Source: an uncultured Collinsella sp. (lineage in GTDB: Bacteria > Actinomycetota > Coriobacteriia > Coriobacteriales > Coriobacteriaceae). Taken from it: 64,000 nucleotides of DNA. This document shows positions 44,815-53,903 of this stretch, piece by piece. A program made the translations under genes and the position numbers. The stretch's first letter is position 1. Each line of letters opens with the position of its first letter. The notes under the pieces are model-generated. The model was not told the DNA's origin, did not search any database, and worked only from the letters and a program-made list of their open reading frames with translations. The DNA is taken from the NCBI GenBank assembly GCA_900549745.1, contig URPJ01000002.1, positions 103,024-167,023 of the forward strand, read 5' to 3'.

Positions 44815-46695
44815 CTAAATCATGGGAAACGCGACAACGTCGGCGGGGCGTGCCAACGTCTCGGCAATTTGGTCTTGCACCTCGAGCAGACAATCGAGCA
44901 GCAGCGGGTTAAAGGTGCCGCACTTACCGTCCAGGATCATCTGAATTGCCTCCTTGTGCGGGATAGCGTCCTTGTACACGCGCACGCTCGTCAGAGCATC
45001 GTACACGTCGGCCACCGAAACCACCTGTGCGGCAATGGGAATTTCGTCGCCCTTAAGGCCATCGGGATAACCCTTGCCGTCCCAGCGCTCGTGATGCCAA
45101 CGCGCAATCTGGTACGCATATTCCATAAGCGCATTGCCGGCGTGATGGCTACCCAGCTCAAGCAGCATGTCGGCGCCGATTGTGGTATGCGTCTTCATAA
45201 TCTCGAACTCCTCGGGCGTAAGGCGCCCGGGTTTGTTGAGAATCGCATCGTCAATCGACATCTTGCCGATATCGTGCAGCGCCGAAGCCAGGGCAATCGT
45301 GGAGCGCTCCTCATTGTCAAGGGAAATGGTGTCGCTACGCTGGACCAGACAGCCAAGCAGCAGCTCGGTCAGCTTTTCGATGTTCGTAACGTGCCTGCCG
45401 CTCTCGCCGTTGCGAAGCTCCATGACGCCAGCCATGATGTCGATGAGCATGCGACTGTTCTTGACACGCTCGTTGTACTGCTGGGACAGCAGGCTCGTCA
45501 GGCGGCGCTGTTTGGCGCATAGGCGGATGGTGTTGCTTACACGGCGGCGCACGACACGGGAGTCAAACGGGCGGTTGATATAGTCCGAGGCGCCTAGCTC
45601 GTACGCGCGCAGAACCATATCATCGGAATCTTCGCTCGAAATCATGATGATAGGCAGATTGTCGATACCCGATCGGCGCGACAGACCGGCCAGCACCTCA
45701 AAGCCGCTTATGCCCGGCATGACAATATCCAGCAGTACGAGCGACAACTCATCACCATAGCGGTCGGCCATGTCGAGCGCCGTACGACCGTTATCGGCCT
45801 CGAGGATGCAATACTCGTCCTTGAGCATCTCGCTGAGAATGACTCGGTTCATCTCGGAGTCATCGACAATAAGTACCAAAGGCTTTTCACTTTGGAAGGC
45901 CTCGATGGAATCGGCATCGGTCACGACCGTACCGGCTTTTGCCTTAGCGCGGCTCAGTAACTGGACAGCGCGGCCAACGCCCTCATCGACCGTCTCGCCA
46001 TGAATACGAACGCCACCAACACATGCCGTCAAGCTCACGTACTCATGGCCCGGAATAATCGTGGAACGAACGGCATCGGACACCTGATGCAGGCGACGGG
46101 TGAAGTCATCGGAGGGAATATTGGGCATGACAACCACAAACTTGTCGCAGCCATAGCGCACAAGCTCGTCAGTCGAACGGATTCCGCTGCGCATGGCTGT
46201 CGCCACGGCACCGAGCGCAAGGTCGCCGGCATGACGGCCACACGTATCGTTGAAGACCCTAAAATCATCAAGGTCGATCATCGCAACGCCGGCGTTCATG
46301 CGGGCGCTACGGAGCTTTTCCTCGTAATATCGGCGATTGTGCACGCTCGTCAGCACATCGGTGTAGACAAGGTCCTCTTTTGCGGCCTCTTGCCCATCGA
46401 TCGGACGCACCATCAGCAGGACATGAGGCTCGCCCTCGACCTTCAGAGGGCGCAGATGGGCACGGTACTCAACGCCATCGTTGAGCAGTTGCTCCGACAC
46501 CTCATCGGAATCTGTCAAGGCCTCAAGACTTGCCTGGCGCAAACAAGGGCAGCGATCGCCGGCGAGCAGGCAGTTAGGCTCGCTCTTAATCTGATCGGCC
46601 GACAGCAAACGCACCACGGGGTAGGTCTTCGCGACGCGGGCGACCTCAGCGGCAGCCTCCTCGTCGGTTAGATTGACCTCGTGATTTTTGCGCAT
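44815..46695 (-). CDS. Degenerate GGDEF - receiver - HD-GYP signalling protein
   Basis: 626 residues. An N-terminal sensory region (1-105; cysteines in LLAGDRCPCLRQ) is followed by a GGDEF domain (about 110-275; DVLTSVHNRRYYEEKL) whose active site reads YGCDKF instead of GGDEF, so it should not make cyclic di-GMP. Then comes a receiver (about 285-400; LIVDDSEMNR, LLDIVMPGISGFE) and an HD-GYP domain (about 415-600) with LASALHDIGKMS and HHERWDGKGYPDGLKG, the intact phosphodiesterase signature. The likely output is degradation of cyclic di-GMP under phosphorelay control through the adjacent HPt protein. Confidence 0.93.
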   Translation of the reverse strand: MRKNHEVNLTDEEAAAEVARVAKTYPVVRLLSADQIKSEPNCLLAGDRCPCLRQASLEALTDSDEVSEQLLNDGVEYRAHLRPLKVEGEPHVLLMVRPIDGQEAAKEDLVYTDVLTSVHNRRYYEEKLRSARMNAGVAMIDLDDFRVFNDTCGRHAGDLALGAVATAMRSGIRSTDELVRYGCDKFVVVMPNIPSDDFTRRLHQVSDAVRSTIIPGHEYVSLTACVGGVRIHGETVDEGVGRAVQLLSRAKAKAGTVVTDADSIEAFQSEKPLVLIVDDSEMNRVILSEMLKDEYCILEADNGRTALDMADRYGDELSLVLLDIVMPGISGFEVLAGLSRRSGIDNLPIIMISSEDSDDMVLRAYELGASDYINRPFDSRVVRRRVSNTIRLCAKQRRLTSLLSQQYNERVKNSRMLIDIMAGVMELRNGESGRHVTNIEKLTELLLGCLVQRSDTISLDNEERSTIALASALHDIGKMSIDDAILNKPGRLTPEEFEIMKTHTTIGADMLLELGSHHAGNALMEYAYQIARWHHERWDGKGYPDGLKGDEIPIAAQVVSVADVYDALTSVRVYKDAIPHKEAIQMILDGKCGTFNPLLLDCLLEVQDQIAETLARPADVVAFPMI

Positions 46696-46906
46696 ATGGG
46701 GCCCTTTCTATCGTTATGCACGGCAACGGTGCATATCAATTGGTACAAGGGTAACATCTAACAGCTGAAGGCAAACGCGCGATTATCGTTACATTTTTAT
46801 GACCTGGCAAGCGGCGGTAATGGAGCCGCGGGCGCGCGGTTATGGACGCATTCGTTAACAATGACGAAACGCTAACATCCCCTCTCCCCGCAGGTCATCG
46901 AGCGTG

Positions 46907-47704
46907 CTAACGCTCCAAGACATCACGAACGGCATTTGCCGCCGTAACGGGGCGATCGCGCAGACCGTTATGCGCGCCCGGAATCGTCACAAGGGGGCAA
47001 TCGAGATATTCGGCAGCCACCCTCGTGCCCGCCTCGCGGGGCGTGCCAACCGAGAGCTCGCCCAAGAACACGGCCGACACCGCCTTTGACGCGCGAGCGC
47101 GCTCCCAGTCGGGAGCATATGTCATATTTGTTCCGTATTCATTGGCCATAAAGCAACGACCATTGCGCAGGGCATGTTTGACTTCCGCTTCGGTCGTCCC
47201 AGGAGCCTCGGGGTCCAAGTCGCCGAGGGCTCCCAAGAAAAGCCGGAGCGCCCTTGAAACCTTTCCCGCCGCAATCATATCGAGCAAAACCGGAGCTGCG
47301 CCCATACCGACACCTTTGGCCGACACAGCCGGCTCATGCAGAATCGCACGGGCGACGAGATGGGGTTCGGTGCGAAGAAGCTCCAGCGCAACCAACGTAC
47401 CGGCACTATGCGCAAGCACATTTGCCGGAGCGCCAACGTGTTCGATCACGGCTTGCAGGTCGGCGGCCTGAGCGGCAAGATCATAGCTGCCGTCTGCCGC
47501 ATCGCTGCTGCCACCGCAGCCGCGGCGGTCGTAGGCAATTACGCGGTAGTTGCGGCTGAGCTCACAAGCGATACCGTCGAAAAATGTGCCGTCGACACAA
47601 GCGCCGTGCACGCACACCAAGGCAGGAGCATCAGGCGACACATCCGGGCCGGCATATTCGCGACAGGCAATCGTGGTGCCCGCATTCTCGACCGTAAAAT
47701 CCAT
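46907..47704 (-). CDS. Alpha/beta hydrolase
   Basis: 265 residues. LVCVHGACVDGTFF forms the oxyanion region, the nucleophile elbow is LAHSAGTLVAL (Ser in HSAG), and the His is in IPGAHNGLRDRPV. Similar to small esterases and epoxide-hydrolase-like proteins; substrate unknown. The frame runs to 48049, but the ATG at 47704 has a GGGGGGC stretch at good spacing and begins at the first family strand. Monocistronic; it converges with nothing and lies head-to-head with the radical SAM gene. Confidence 0.87.
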   Translation of the reverse strand: MDFTVENAGTTIACREYAGPDVSPDAPALVCVHGACVDGTFFDGIACELSRNYRVIAYDRRGCGGSSDAADGSYDLAAQAADLQAVIEHVGAPANVLAHSAGTLVALELLRTEPHLVARAILHEPAVSAKGVGMGAAPVLLDMIAAGKVSRALRLFLGALGDLDPEAPGTTEAEVKHALRNGRCFMANEYGTNMTYAPDWERARASKAVSAVFLGELSVGTPREAGTRVAAEYLDCPLVTIPGAHNGLRDRPVTAANAVRDVLER

Positions 47705-47930
47705 GTTGTGCCCCCCATCATCAACGCCCATCCAGTTGCGCGTCAGTACGGCTGGATAGACCCGCATTGCTTTACGCCTTGTTAACAGATTAACTTTACC
47801 CGACCCGAGGCTTTTCATGACACGGCATAATGAGCGACGTGAAAAAACGAAACTTGTAAAGCAAGAGCCTGCACCCTGCTTTGGAGCCGATGCTATGCTT
47901 AGGCACAATTGTCTTGAGGAGCATATGCCT

Positions 47931-48707
47931 ATGTCTACGTTTTTGAATGCCAGCCCCATCTTTGGGCCCGTTCGTAGCCGTCGCCTTGGTCTCTCGCTCG
48001 GCGTCAACATGATGCCGGCCAGCGGCAAAATCTGCACGTTCGACTGCATTTACTGCGAAAACGGCCTCAACGCCGAGCGCCCCTGCCACGAGCCGTACAA
48101 CACAGCTGCCGTGGTACTCGACGCGCTCGAGGCAAAGCTGCGCGAGATGGCAGCCGAGGGCGAGCTCCCCGATGTGATCACCTTCGCAGGCAACGGCGAG
48201 CCCACCGCCGCACCGGAGTTTCCGCAGGCCATCGCCGGCGCCGTCGCGCTGCGCGACGAGCTTGCCCCAAACTCCAAGATCGCCGTGCTCTCCAACGGCA
48301 CGCGCGCCGACCGCCCCGAGGTGCACGACGCGCTCATGATGGTCGACGACAACATCCTCAAGCTCGATACGGTCGACCCGGCATTTATCCAGCTGCTCGA
48401 TCAACCCGTTGGCCCCTACGATGTGGAGCACCAGATCGAGACGTTCGCGAGCTTTAACGGCCACGTCATTATCCAGACGATGTTTTTGACCGGCGAACAC
48501 CAGGGCAATCCTCTCGACAATACCGGCGAGGAGTACGTTGGCCCTTGGCTCGCGGCACTCGAGCGCATTCGTCCGCAGGAGGCGACCATCTACACGGTGG
48601 CGCGCGAGACACCGGTCACCGGCCTTGCCAAAGCAGCACCCGACGTCCTCGACGCCATTGCCGCGCGTGTGCGCGCCCTCGGCATTCCCTGCCAGGTGAG
48701 CTACTAG
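47931..48707 (+). CDS. Radical SAM protein (COG0731 type)
   Basis: 258 residues. The 4Fe-4S cysteines are in KICTFDCIYCENG (CxxxCxxC), preceded by the family start GPVRSRRLGLSLGVNM. ITFAGNGEPTAAPEFPQAI and VLSNGTRADRPEV follow the barrel strands. COG0731 proteins are related to TYW1-like enzymes, but bacterial members have no settled function. Two ATGs are possible (47925 and 47931); the second has better spacing (nine bases) from AGGAG. Confidence 0.88.
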   Translation: MSTFLNASPIFGPVRSRRLGLSLGVNMMPASGKICTFDCIYCENGLNAERPCHEPYNTAAVVLDALEAKLREMAAEGELPDVITFAGNGEPTAAPEFPQAIAGAVALRDELAPNSKIAVLSNGTRADRPEVHDALMMVDDNILKLDTVDPAFIQLLDQPVGPYDVEHQIETFASFNGHVIIQTMFLTGEHQGNPLDNTGEEYVGPWLAALERIRPQEATIYTVARETPVTGLAKAAPDVLDAIAARVRALGIPCQVSY

Positions 48708-48749
48708 CAAAACCACACAGCAGCTAGTGCCCGCCATCCCGCCCCATCA

Positions 48750-48814
48750 GTTGCGGTGATATAGTTCCTATTTGTGCTGTTAAACCGCTTAAATCGGAAC
48801 TATATCACCGCAAC
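48750..48814. repeat. C-family palindrome, copy C1
   Basis: GTTGCGGTGATATAGTTCC (48750-48768) and its perfect 19-base complement (48796-48814) around a 27-base loop. Upstream of map. Confidence 0.95.
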
Positions 48815-48867
48815 TTTTATGGACGCGTGGGTGGGCTATACTAGCTGCGGATGAAAGGAAGTTAGCC

Positions 48868-49755
48868 ATGTATGACAAAGGACCCGTACCCGGCCGCAAC
48901 GACGCTTGCTGGTGCGGCAGCGGCAAAAAATATAAGAAATGCCATAGCACCTTTGATGAGCGCCTCGAGCGCCTGTGGGAGGAGGGCTGGGAGGTTTTGC
49001 CCCGCACGCTCTACAAGACGCCCGCCGACATCGAGGGCATCAAGCGCTCCGCCGCCATCAACGTGGGCGTGCTCGACTACGTAGGCGAGCACATCGCCGC
49101 AGGCATGACCACCAACCAGATCGACCAGATGATCTACGACTACACCGTCGAGCACGGCGGTACGCCGGCAGACCTCAACTACGAGGGCTACCCCAAAAGC
49201 GTGTGCACCTCGATCAACGATGTGGTCTGCCACGGTATCCCCTGCGATACGGACGTGCTGCACGAGGGCGACATCATCAACGTGGACTGCTCCACGATCC
49301 TAGACGGCTACTTTAGCGACTCGAGCCGCATGTTCTGCATCGGCGAGGTCTCGGCCGACCGCCAGCGCCTGGTCGACGTCACCCGCGCCAGCGTGGAGGC
49401 GGGTCTGGCAGCCGTCAAGCCATGGCTGCCGCTGTCCGTGATGGCCGAAGCCGTGCAAAAGACGGTCGAGGACGCCGGTTTTAGCGTGGTGCGCGAGTAC
49501 GGCGGACACGGCATCGGTAAGGAGTTTCACGAGGACCCGTTTGTGGGCTTTACCACCGAGGCACCCGATGTGGACACCATCATGGCTCCGGGCATGGTCT
49601 TTACCATCGAGCCTATGGTCAATGCCGGAGCGCCCGACATCAAGATCAGCAAGGGCGACGGTTGGTGCGTGCGCACCAAGGACGGCAGCGATTCGGCCCA
49701 GTGCGAGGTACAGCTCGTGGTGACCGAGGACGGCCACGAGCTGCTGAGCTGGTAG
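48868..49755 (+). CDS. map: Methionine aminopeptidase with N-terminal SEC-C motif
   Basis: 295 residues. Type I MetAP removing initiator Met. Residues 8-28 form a SEC-C zinc motif (RNDACWCGSGKKYKKCH), thought to help binding to the ribosome or partners. The catalytic domain shows SINDVVCHGIP, IINVDCSTILDGYFSDSSR (metal Asp pair), YGGHGIGKEFHEDP and FTIEPMVNAG. GGAAG lies at good spacing from the ATG. It is not in the usual secY-adk-map ribosomal cluster, so this may be a second copy. Confidence 0.96.
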   Translation: MYDKGPVPGRNDACWCGSGKKYKKCHSTFDERLERLWEEGWEVLPRTLYKTPADIEGIKRSAAINVGVLDYVGEHIAAGMTTNQIDQMIYDYTVEHGGTPADLNYEGYPKSVCTSINDVVCHGIPCDTDVLHEGDIINVDCSTILDGYFSDSSRMFCIGEVSADRQRLVDVTRASVEAGLAAVKPWLPLSVMAEAVQKTVEDAGFSVVREYGGHGIGKEFHEDPFVGFTTEAPDVDTIMAPGMVFTIEPMVNAGAPDIKISKGDGWCVRTKDGSDSAQCEVQLVVTEDGHELLSW

Positions 49756-49764
49756 CCGTGGATG

Positions 49765-49815
49765 CGCCGGGCTTCGCGATGGATATGTTACCCATCGCGA
49801 AGCCCGGCGTTTTTT
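49765..49815 (+). terminator. Terminator of map
   Basis: An 18-base stem, CGCCGGGCTTCGCGATGG with complement, followed by TTTTTT. Confidence 0.92.
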
Positions 49816-49833
49816 AGCGTTTTGTCTGATACA

Positions 49834-49869
49834 ACCTGCCAAAATAAACCTGTCCCTTTTTGGCAGGTC
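49834..49869. repeat. E-family small hairpin, copy E4
   Basis: AACCTGCCAAAATAAACC then TGTCCCTTTTTGGCAGGT, ending 18 bases before a GTG start, just upstream of the ribosome site. Confidence 0.9.
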
Positions 49870-49887
49870 GAGCGGAGAGGACTGCTT

Positions 49888-50823
49888 GTGAACATCCTGG
49901 TTTTGTTGCCCGTCAACGACCGTCACCGCGCGATTCTTGAGTCGAGCGCTCCGGGCGAGGACTTTATCTACACGAGCGCCGAAGCCGCCACGCGCGAGCA
50001 GGTCGCCGATGCCGACGTGATCTTGGGCAACATCGACCCTGACATGCTCACGGCATGCGAGCATCTCCAGCTGTTGCAATTGCAGACCGCCGGCTATGAC
50101 GACTACCTTGCCGCCGGCACCGTGCCGGCTGACGCCAAGCTGTCTTGCTCGATCGGCGCCTACGGTCAGGCCGTAAGCGAGCACATGTTTGCCATGGTCC
50201 TTTCCATGATGAAGCGCCTGCCCGGCTACCAGGACCTGCAGCGCAAGCATCGCTGGGAGGACTTGGGCCCGGTCACCTCGCTCAAAAATGCCAACGTGTT
50301 GGTGCTGGGCGCGGGCGATATCGGCGGCCACTTTGCCACGCTCTGCCGCGGCATGGGCGCGCACGTCCGTGGCATCAAGCGCCATCCGCTCGTCTACCCC
50401 ATTGTGTTTGAGGACATGGACGGCATGGATGCCCTGTCTGAACGCCTGGCGGAGGCCGACGTCGTCGCATCCTTTATGCCGAGCACGCCCGAGACCCGCG
50501 GCCTGGCGAACGCCGAGTTCTTCGCCGCGATGAAGCCGGGCGCCTTCTTTGCCAACGGCGGCCGTGGCGACCTTGTGATCGCCGACGACTTGGTTACCGC
50601 TCTGGAGTCCGGGCATCTCGCCGGCGCCGCGGTCGACGTCACCGACCCCGAGCCGCTACCCGCCACAAGCCCGCTGTGGGATGCACCCAACATGCTCATC
50701 ACGCCGCACATCTCCGGCTGGTTCCACTTGGAGGCTACGCTCGACAATGTGGTCGACATTGCCGCAGAGAATCTGCGTCACCTGCAGGCAGGCGAGACCC
50801 TGCGCTGCTGGATCGAACACTGA
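49888..50823 (+). CDS. D-2-hydroxyacid dehydrogenase family protein
   Basis: 311 residues. The NAD-binding domain has NVLVLGAGDIGGHFATLCR (GxGxxG). The catalytic Arg lies in FFANGGRGDLVIADDL, the Glu in VDVTDPEPLP, and the His in ITPHISGW. The first 90 residues form the substrate domain. The GTG at 49888 has GGAGAGG upstream; the frame extends to 49762 but passes through hairpin E4 and lacks a site. Specific 2-keto acid unknown. Confidence 0.9.
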   Translation: MNILVLLPVNDRHRAILESSAPGEDFIYTSAEAATREQVADADVILGNIDPDMLTACEHLQLLQLQTAGYDDYLAAGTVPADAKLSCSIGAYGQAVSEHMFAMVLSMMKRLPGYQDLQRKHRWEDLGPVTSLKNANVLVLGAGDIGGHFATLCRGMGAHVRGIKRHPLVYPIVFEDMDGMDALSERLAEADVVASFMPSTPETRGLANAEFFAAMKPGAFFANGGRGDLVIADDLVTALESGHLAGAAVDVTDPEPLPATSPLWDAPNMLITPHISGWFHLEATLDNVVDIAAENLRHLQAGETLRCWIEH

Positions 50824-50825
50824 TT

Positions 50826-50904
50826 GTTCCGGCGTTTTGCCAAACGCCGGAACCCCTCGACGCTGCGAGCCCCATGGGTTCCGCCGTTCTAACGAACGGC
50901 GGAC
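50826..50904. repeat. Two short perfect hairpins after the dehydrogenase gene
   Basis: TTCCGGCGTTT pairs with AAACGCCGGAA (50826-50851), and TCCGCCGTTC pairs with GAACGGCGGA (50880-50904). Neither has a T-run. Confidence 0.75.
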
Positions 50905-50946
50905 CGGCCGACGCTGCGCAACGTCCAGAACAACGATTTGTCATTC

Positions 50947-50988
50947 AAAAGGCGAGGCATGACCAGAAGGTCTATGCCTTGCCTTTTT
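50947..50988 (+). terminator. Terminator-like hairpin
   Basis: AAAAGGCGAGGCAT pairs with ATGCCTTGCCTTTT with one mismatch, then TCATG. It serves the dehydrogenase transcript. Confidence 0.65.
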
Positions 50989-51093
50989 CATGCCAACTTG
51001 TTCGCTCTGGACATCGCTCGCTGACGTTTGCTCAACCCGCGGTGTCTTAACAATTCTGTCCGGCTGTTGGCATTGCGGCATTTGCCCAAATAA

Positions 51094-51129
51094 AACCTGC
51101 CAAAGTAAACCTGTCCCTTTTTGGCAGGT
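51094..51129. repeat. E-family small hairpin, copy E5
   Basis: AACCTGCCAAAGTAAACC then TGTCCCTTTTTGGCAGGT, almost identical to E4, abutting the stop codon of the M18 peptidase. Confidence 0.9.
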
Positions 51130-51130
51130 A

Positions 51131-52516
51131 TTAGAGCTCTACGCTTTCGGCGCCGTTGATGGTTAGGTTTCGCTCGTAGAAGGCGGTGAGAGCGCGGATG
51201 GCGTACATCACGTCGCGCACGCCGCCGGTCTCGTAGCTTGAGTGCATGGCCAGCTGCGGCAGGCCCACGTCCACGGCATGCATGCTCGCCTGCATATTCG
51301 ACAGGTTGCCCAGGGTGGAACCGCCGGCCATGTCGCTCTTGTTGGCGAAAGCCTGCGTTGGCACGTCGGCGTCATCGCAGATGGCCTGGAACACCGCGCG
51401 GCTAAAGGCATCGGTGCAGTAGTGCTGGTTGGCGGCTTCCTTGATGACGATGCCGCCGTTGAGCACAACCTGATTGCGGGCGTCGCACTTCTCGGCGTGG
51501 TTGGGGTGCACGGCATGTGCGTTGTCGCAGCTCGCGAGCATCGATGCGGCAAGGGCGCGATGGTACGACTCGTCGTCAAAGCCCAACGATCCGTTAATGC
51601 GGCGCAGTGCATCGGCCAAGAGCGTCGACATGGCGCCTTGCTTGGTCTCGGAGCCAACCTCCTCGTTATCGAAGCAGCAGAAGACCGAAACATCGTGCGC
51701 GTTCTCGGCACCCAAAAATGCCTGCAGCGAGGTGTAGGCGCAGGCCAGGTCGTCAAGCTTGGGCGTCGAGATAAACTCGTCGGCCCAGCCCCAAATGCGC
51801 GCATCCTGGCGGTTGACCAGGAACAAATCGCGGCCCAGAATTTGCTCGGGCTCAACGTCCAGCTCTTCGGCAATCAGGGCATCAAAATCTCCCTGCTTGA
51901 GTTCGCCGGCGCTGATGAGCGGGCACAGGTCGACGGCTCGGTTGGGAGCAAAGCCCTCGTTAACGCCGCGGTTCATGTGGATGGCAAGGCTCGGGATAAT
52001 AGCGACCTCGCGCTCGGTGGCAAGCAGGCGGCTCTCAATACGGTCGCCCTCGCGTACCAGCACGCGGCCCGCGAGTGCCAGCGGACGGTCGAACCAGGTG
52101 TAGTCGATCATGCCGCCGTAGGCCTCGGTGTTCAGGCGCAGCGTCTCGCCCGCGCCGTCGAGCTCGGGCACGGCCTTAACCTTAAACGTCGGCGAGTCGC
52201 TGTGCGACGCCGTCAGCTGAAAATGGTAGTCGCCGGCAACGCCGTCCTCGCCCCACGTAGCAGCCAGGTCCTCGCCCACCTTAAAGGCGATAACGCTCGA
52301 GGTGTTGCGCTGCGTGTAATAACGCCCGCCCGGCTCGATGTCCCACGCCGCGTTCTCGGACAGGTAGGTAAAGCCCGCCTCGTCGAGCTCGGCCATAATG
52401 GTCGCCGCCGTATGGAACATGCTGGGGCATGCCTCGATAAAGTCGATAAGGTCGTTGGCGGCCTCGATATCATCGGCCGTCACATGCGCGCGCTCGGGCG
52501 TTTCCTGATCCGTCAT
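51131..52516 (-). CDS. M18 family aminopeptidase
   Basis: 461 residues. Metal ligands are in LTASHSDSPTFKVK, FDNEEVGSETKQGAMS and the late MHSSYETGG; the mid-region ASCDNAHAVHPNH is typical of aspartyl-aminopeptidase-type M18 enzymes. These cytoplasmic dodecameric enzymes remove N-terminal residues from peptides. The frame extends to 52627, but the ATG at 52516 follows AAGGGGAG at close spacing. Divergent from the amide hydrolase gene. Confidence 0.94.
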   Translation of the reverse strand: MTDQETPERAHVTADDIEAANDLIDFIEACPSMFHTAATIMAELDEAGFTYLSENAAWDIEPGGRYYTQRNTSSVIAFKVGEDLAATWGEDGVAGDYHFQLTASHSDSPTFKVKAVPELDGAGETLRLNTEAYGGMIDYTWFDRPLALAGRVLVREGDRIESRLLATEREVAIIPSLAIHMNRGVNEGFAPNRAVDLCPLISAGELKQGDFDALIAEELDVEPEQILGRDLFLVNRQDARIWGWADEFISTPKLDDLACAYTSLQAFLGAENAHDVSVFCCFDNEEVGSETKQGAMSTLLADALRRINGSLGFDDESYHRALAASMLASCDNAHAVHPNHAEKCDARNQVVLNGGIVIKEAANQHYCTDAFSRAVFQAICDDADVPTQAFANKSDMAGGSTLGNLSNMQASMHAVDVGLPQLAMHSSYETGGVRDVMYAIRALTAFYERNLTINGAESVEL

Positions 52517-52677
52517 GCTCTCCCCTTTCGCTGGGTTGATGGTCCCCTCCAGCATACCCCGCCACGCCAGCGCCGCACTCTTCATTCCGTGCTTAATTCC
52601 GCGCCACTCACCAAGTTGAGCCATCATGCCCGCGCTCCTTTTGCGACAATTGCGCTAACAGGACGAGAGGAGCCGTC

Positions 52678-53763
52678 ATGAAGCCACGTAACATTGCCAT
52701 CACCTGCGGTGTCGCGGGAGTCGCCGTCGGCCTTGCCGCTGCCACCGGTATCGTTTATCACAAGCAAATCAAGTCCGCCGCGTCGCTCAAACGCTTGACC
52801 GGCTACGCGGATGGCTATGACCTGTACGCAATCGACATCGCCTACGACTACGATCTCGATCGCATCATCGCCGCTGGCGCGCGCGACGATCAGGCCTACA
52901 TCGATGCCGTGGTGGCGCAGGTGCTGCCCGGTGTGCCGGCACATGTCCAGGCGCCCCAGTTTGCCTGCAGTGCTTTTGTCGCCGTAGATGCCGAAGGCCG
53001 CGTGCGCACCGGTCGCAATTACGACTTTAAGGACGACACCTCGGCGCTGCTGGTGCGCAATCACCCACGCGGCGGCTATGCTTCCATCGGGCTTGCCGCC
53101 CTTAACAACCTGGGCGATAACACTCCGCTTGACTCCGTCGCCGGACGCGCCGCGGCACTCATGGGCCCGTTTGCCCAGCTCGACGGTGTTAACGAATGCG
53201 GCGTGTCCATTGCCGTACTCACCCTGGATTCCAAGCCCTGTGACCAGGACACGCAACGGCCCGTCATCAACACCTCGCTCGCCATCCGTCTGGTGCTCGA
53301 CCGTGCCGCCACCACGCAAGAAGCTGTCGACCTGCTTTTCGCCTACGACATGCACGCCATGGCAGGACGCGATTACCACTTCTTTATCAACGACGCCGCC
53401 GGTGACGCGCGCGTAGTAGAATGGGACCCGCGCGATCCGGACCGCGCTTTCAAAGCGACTCCTGTACGCCAGGTTACGAACTTCTACGCCTGCTATGACG
53501 ACGAAGTGCTGCCCAACCAAAAGAATGGCGAGCTGGGCCATGGTAAAGAGCGCGCCGTCGCAATCGCCGATGTTCTTGACGCCCATGTCGGTGCCCAGGA
53601 CGAAACGATTGTCTGGGAAGCCCTGCGTGCCGCAGCGCAAGAACCCAATCCGGAAGACATCACCAGCAATACGCAATGGTCGGTCGTCTTTGACAATACC
53701 GAACCCGCCGCCGCTATTACGCTGCGCCGCCACTGGGGCGACGTCGACGCCTTCGCACTGTAA
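52678..53763 (+). CDS. Membrane-anchored linear amide C-N hydrolase (Ntn type)
   Basis: 361 residues. Residues 5-26 are a hydrophobic anchor or signal (AITCGVAGVAVGLAAATGIV). The likely nucleophile is Cys97 in QFACSAFVAVDAEG, followed by RTGRNYDFKDD, the pattern of choloylglycine hydrolase and acid-amidase families in which Cys becomes N-terminal after self-cleavage. If processed, about 96 residues would be removed. NECGVSIAVL and NTSLAIRLVLDRA also match. Bile salts, N-acyl amino acids or penicillin-like amides are possible substrates; true bile salt hydrolases lack such a long pro-region. Confidence 0.85.
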   Translation: MKPRNIAITCGVAGVAVGLAAATGIVYHKQIKSAASLKRLTGYADGYDLYAIDIAYDYDLDRIIAAGARDDQAYIDAVVAQVLPGVPAHVQAPQFACSAFVAVDAEGRVRTGRNYDFKDDTSALLVRNHPRGGYASIGLAALNNLGDNTPLDSVAGRAAALMGPFAQLDGVNECGVSIAVLTLDSKPCDQDTQRPVINTSLAIRLVLDRAATTQEAVDLLFAYDMHAMAGRDYHFFINDAAGDARVVEWDPRDPDRAFKATPVRQVTNFYACYDDEVLPNQKNGELGHGKERAVAIADVLDAHVGAQDETIVWEALRAAAQEPNPEDITSNTQWSVVFDNTEPAAAITLRRHWGDVDAFAL

Positions 53764-53832
53764 GGAGCCAGGCCCGTCAACCTTACGCCCGCCTGACGTT
53801 GTTTACATTTCCATACGCTTGAGCTAACACGT

Positions 53833-53865
53833 TTTACCCCCGCGTCAACAGTGTGCGGGGGTAAA
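53833..53865. promoter_or_regulatory. Perfect dyad upstream of pfkA
   Basis: TTTACCCCCGC (53833-53843) and GCGGGGGTAAA (53855-53865) around 11 bases. It has no T-run and lies directly ahead of a -10-like TTATAA (53878-53883), 39 bases before the start codon. It is either an operator for pfkA or the end of the upstream transcript. Confidence 0.6.
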
Positions 53866-53903
53866 CTTATGCGCATGTTATAACTTGCCCGGAAGGATTC
53901 ATC

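Noticed and set aside
50880..50904. GTTC-N4-GAAC dyad as a LexA box
   Set aside because: The half-sites are in the opposite order to the Gram-positive LexA box and form a simple hairpin.
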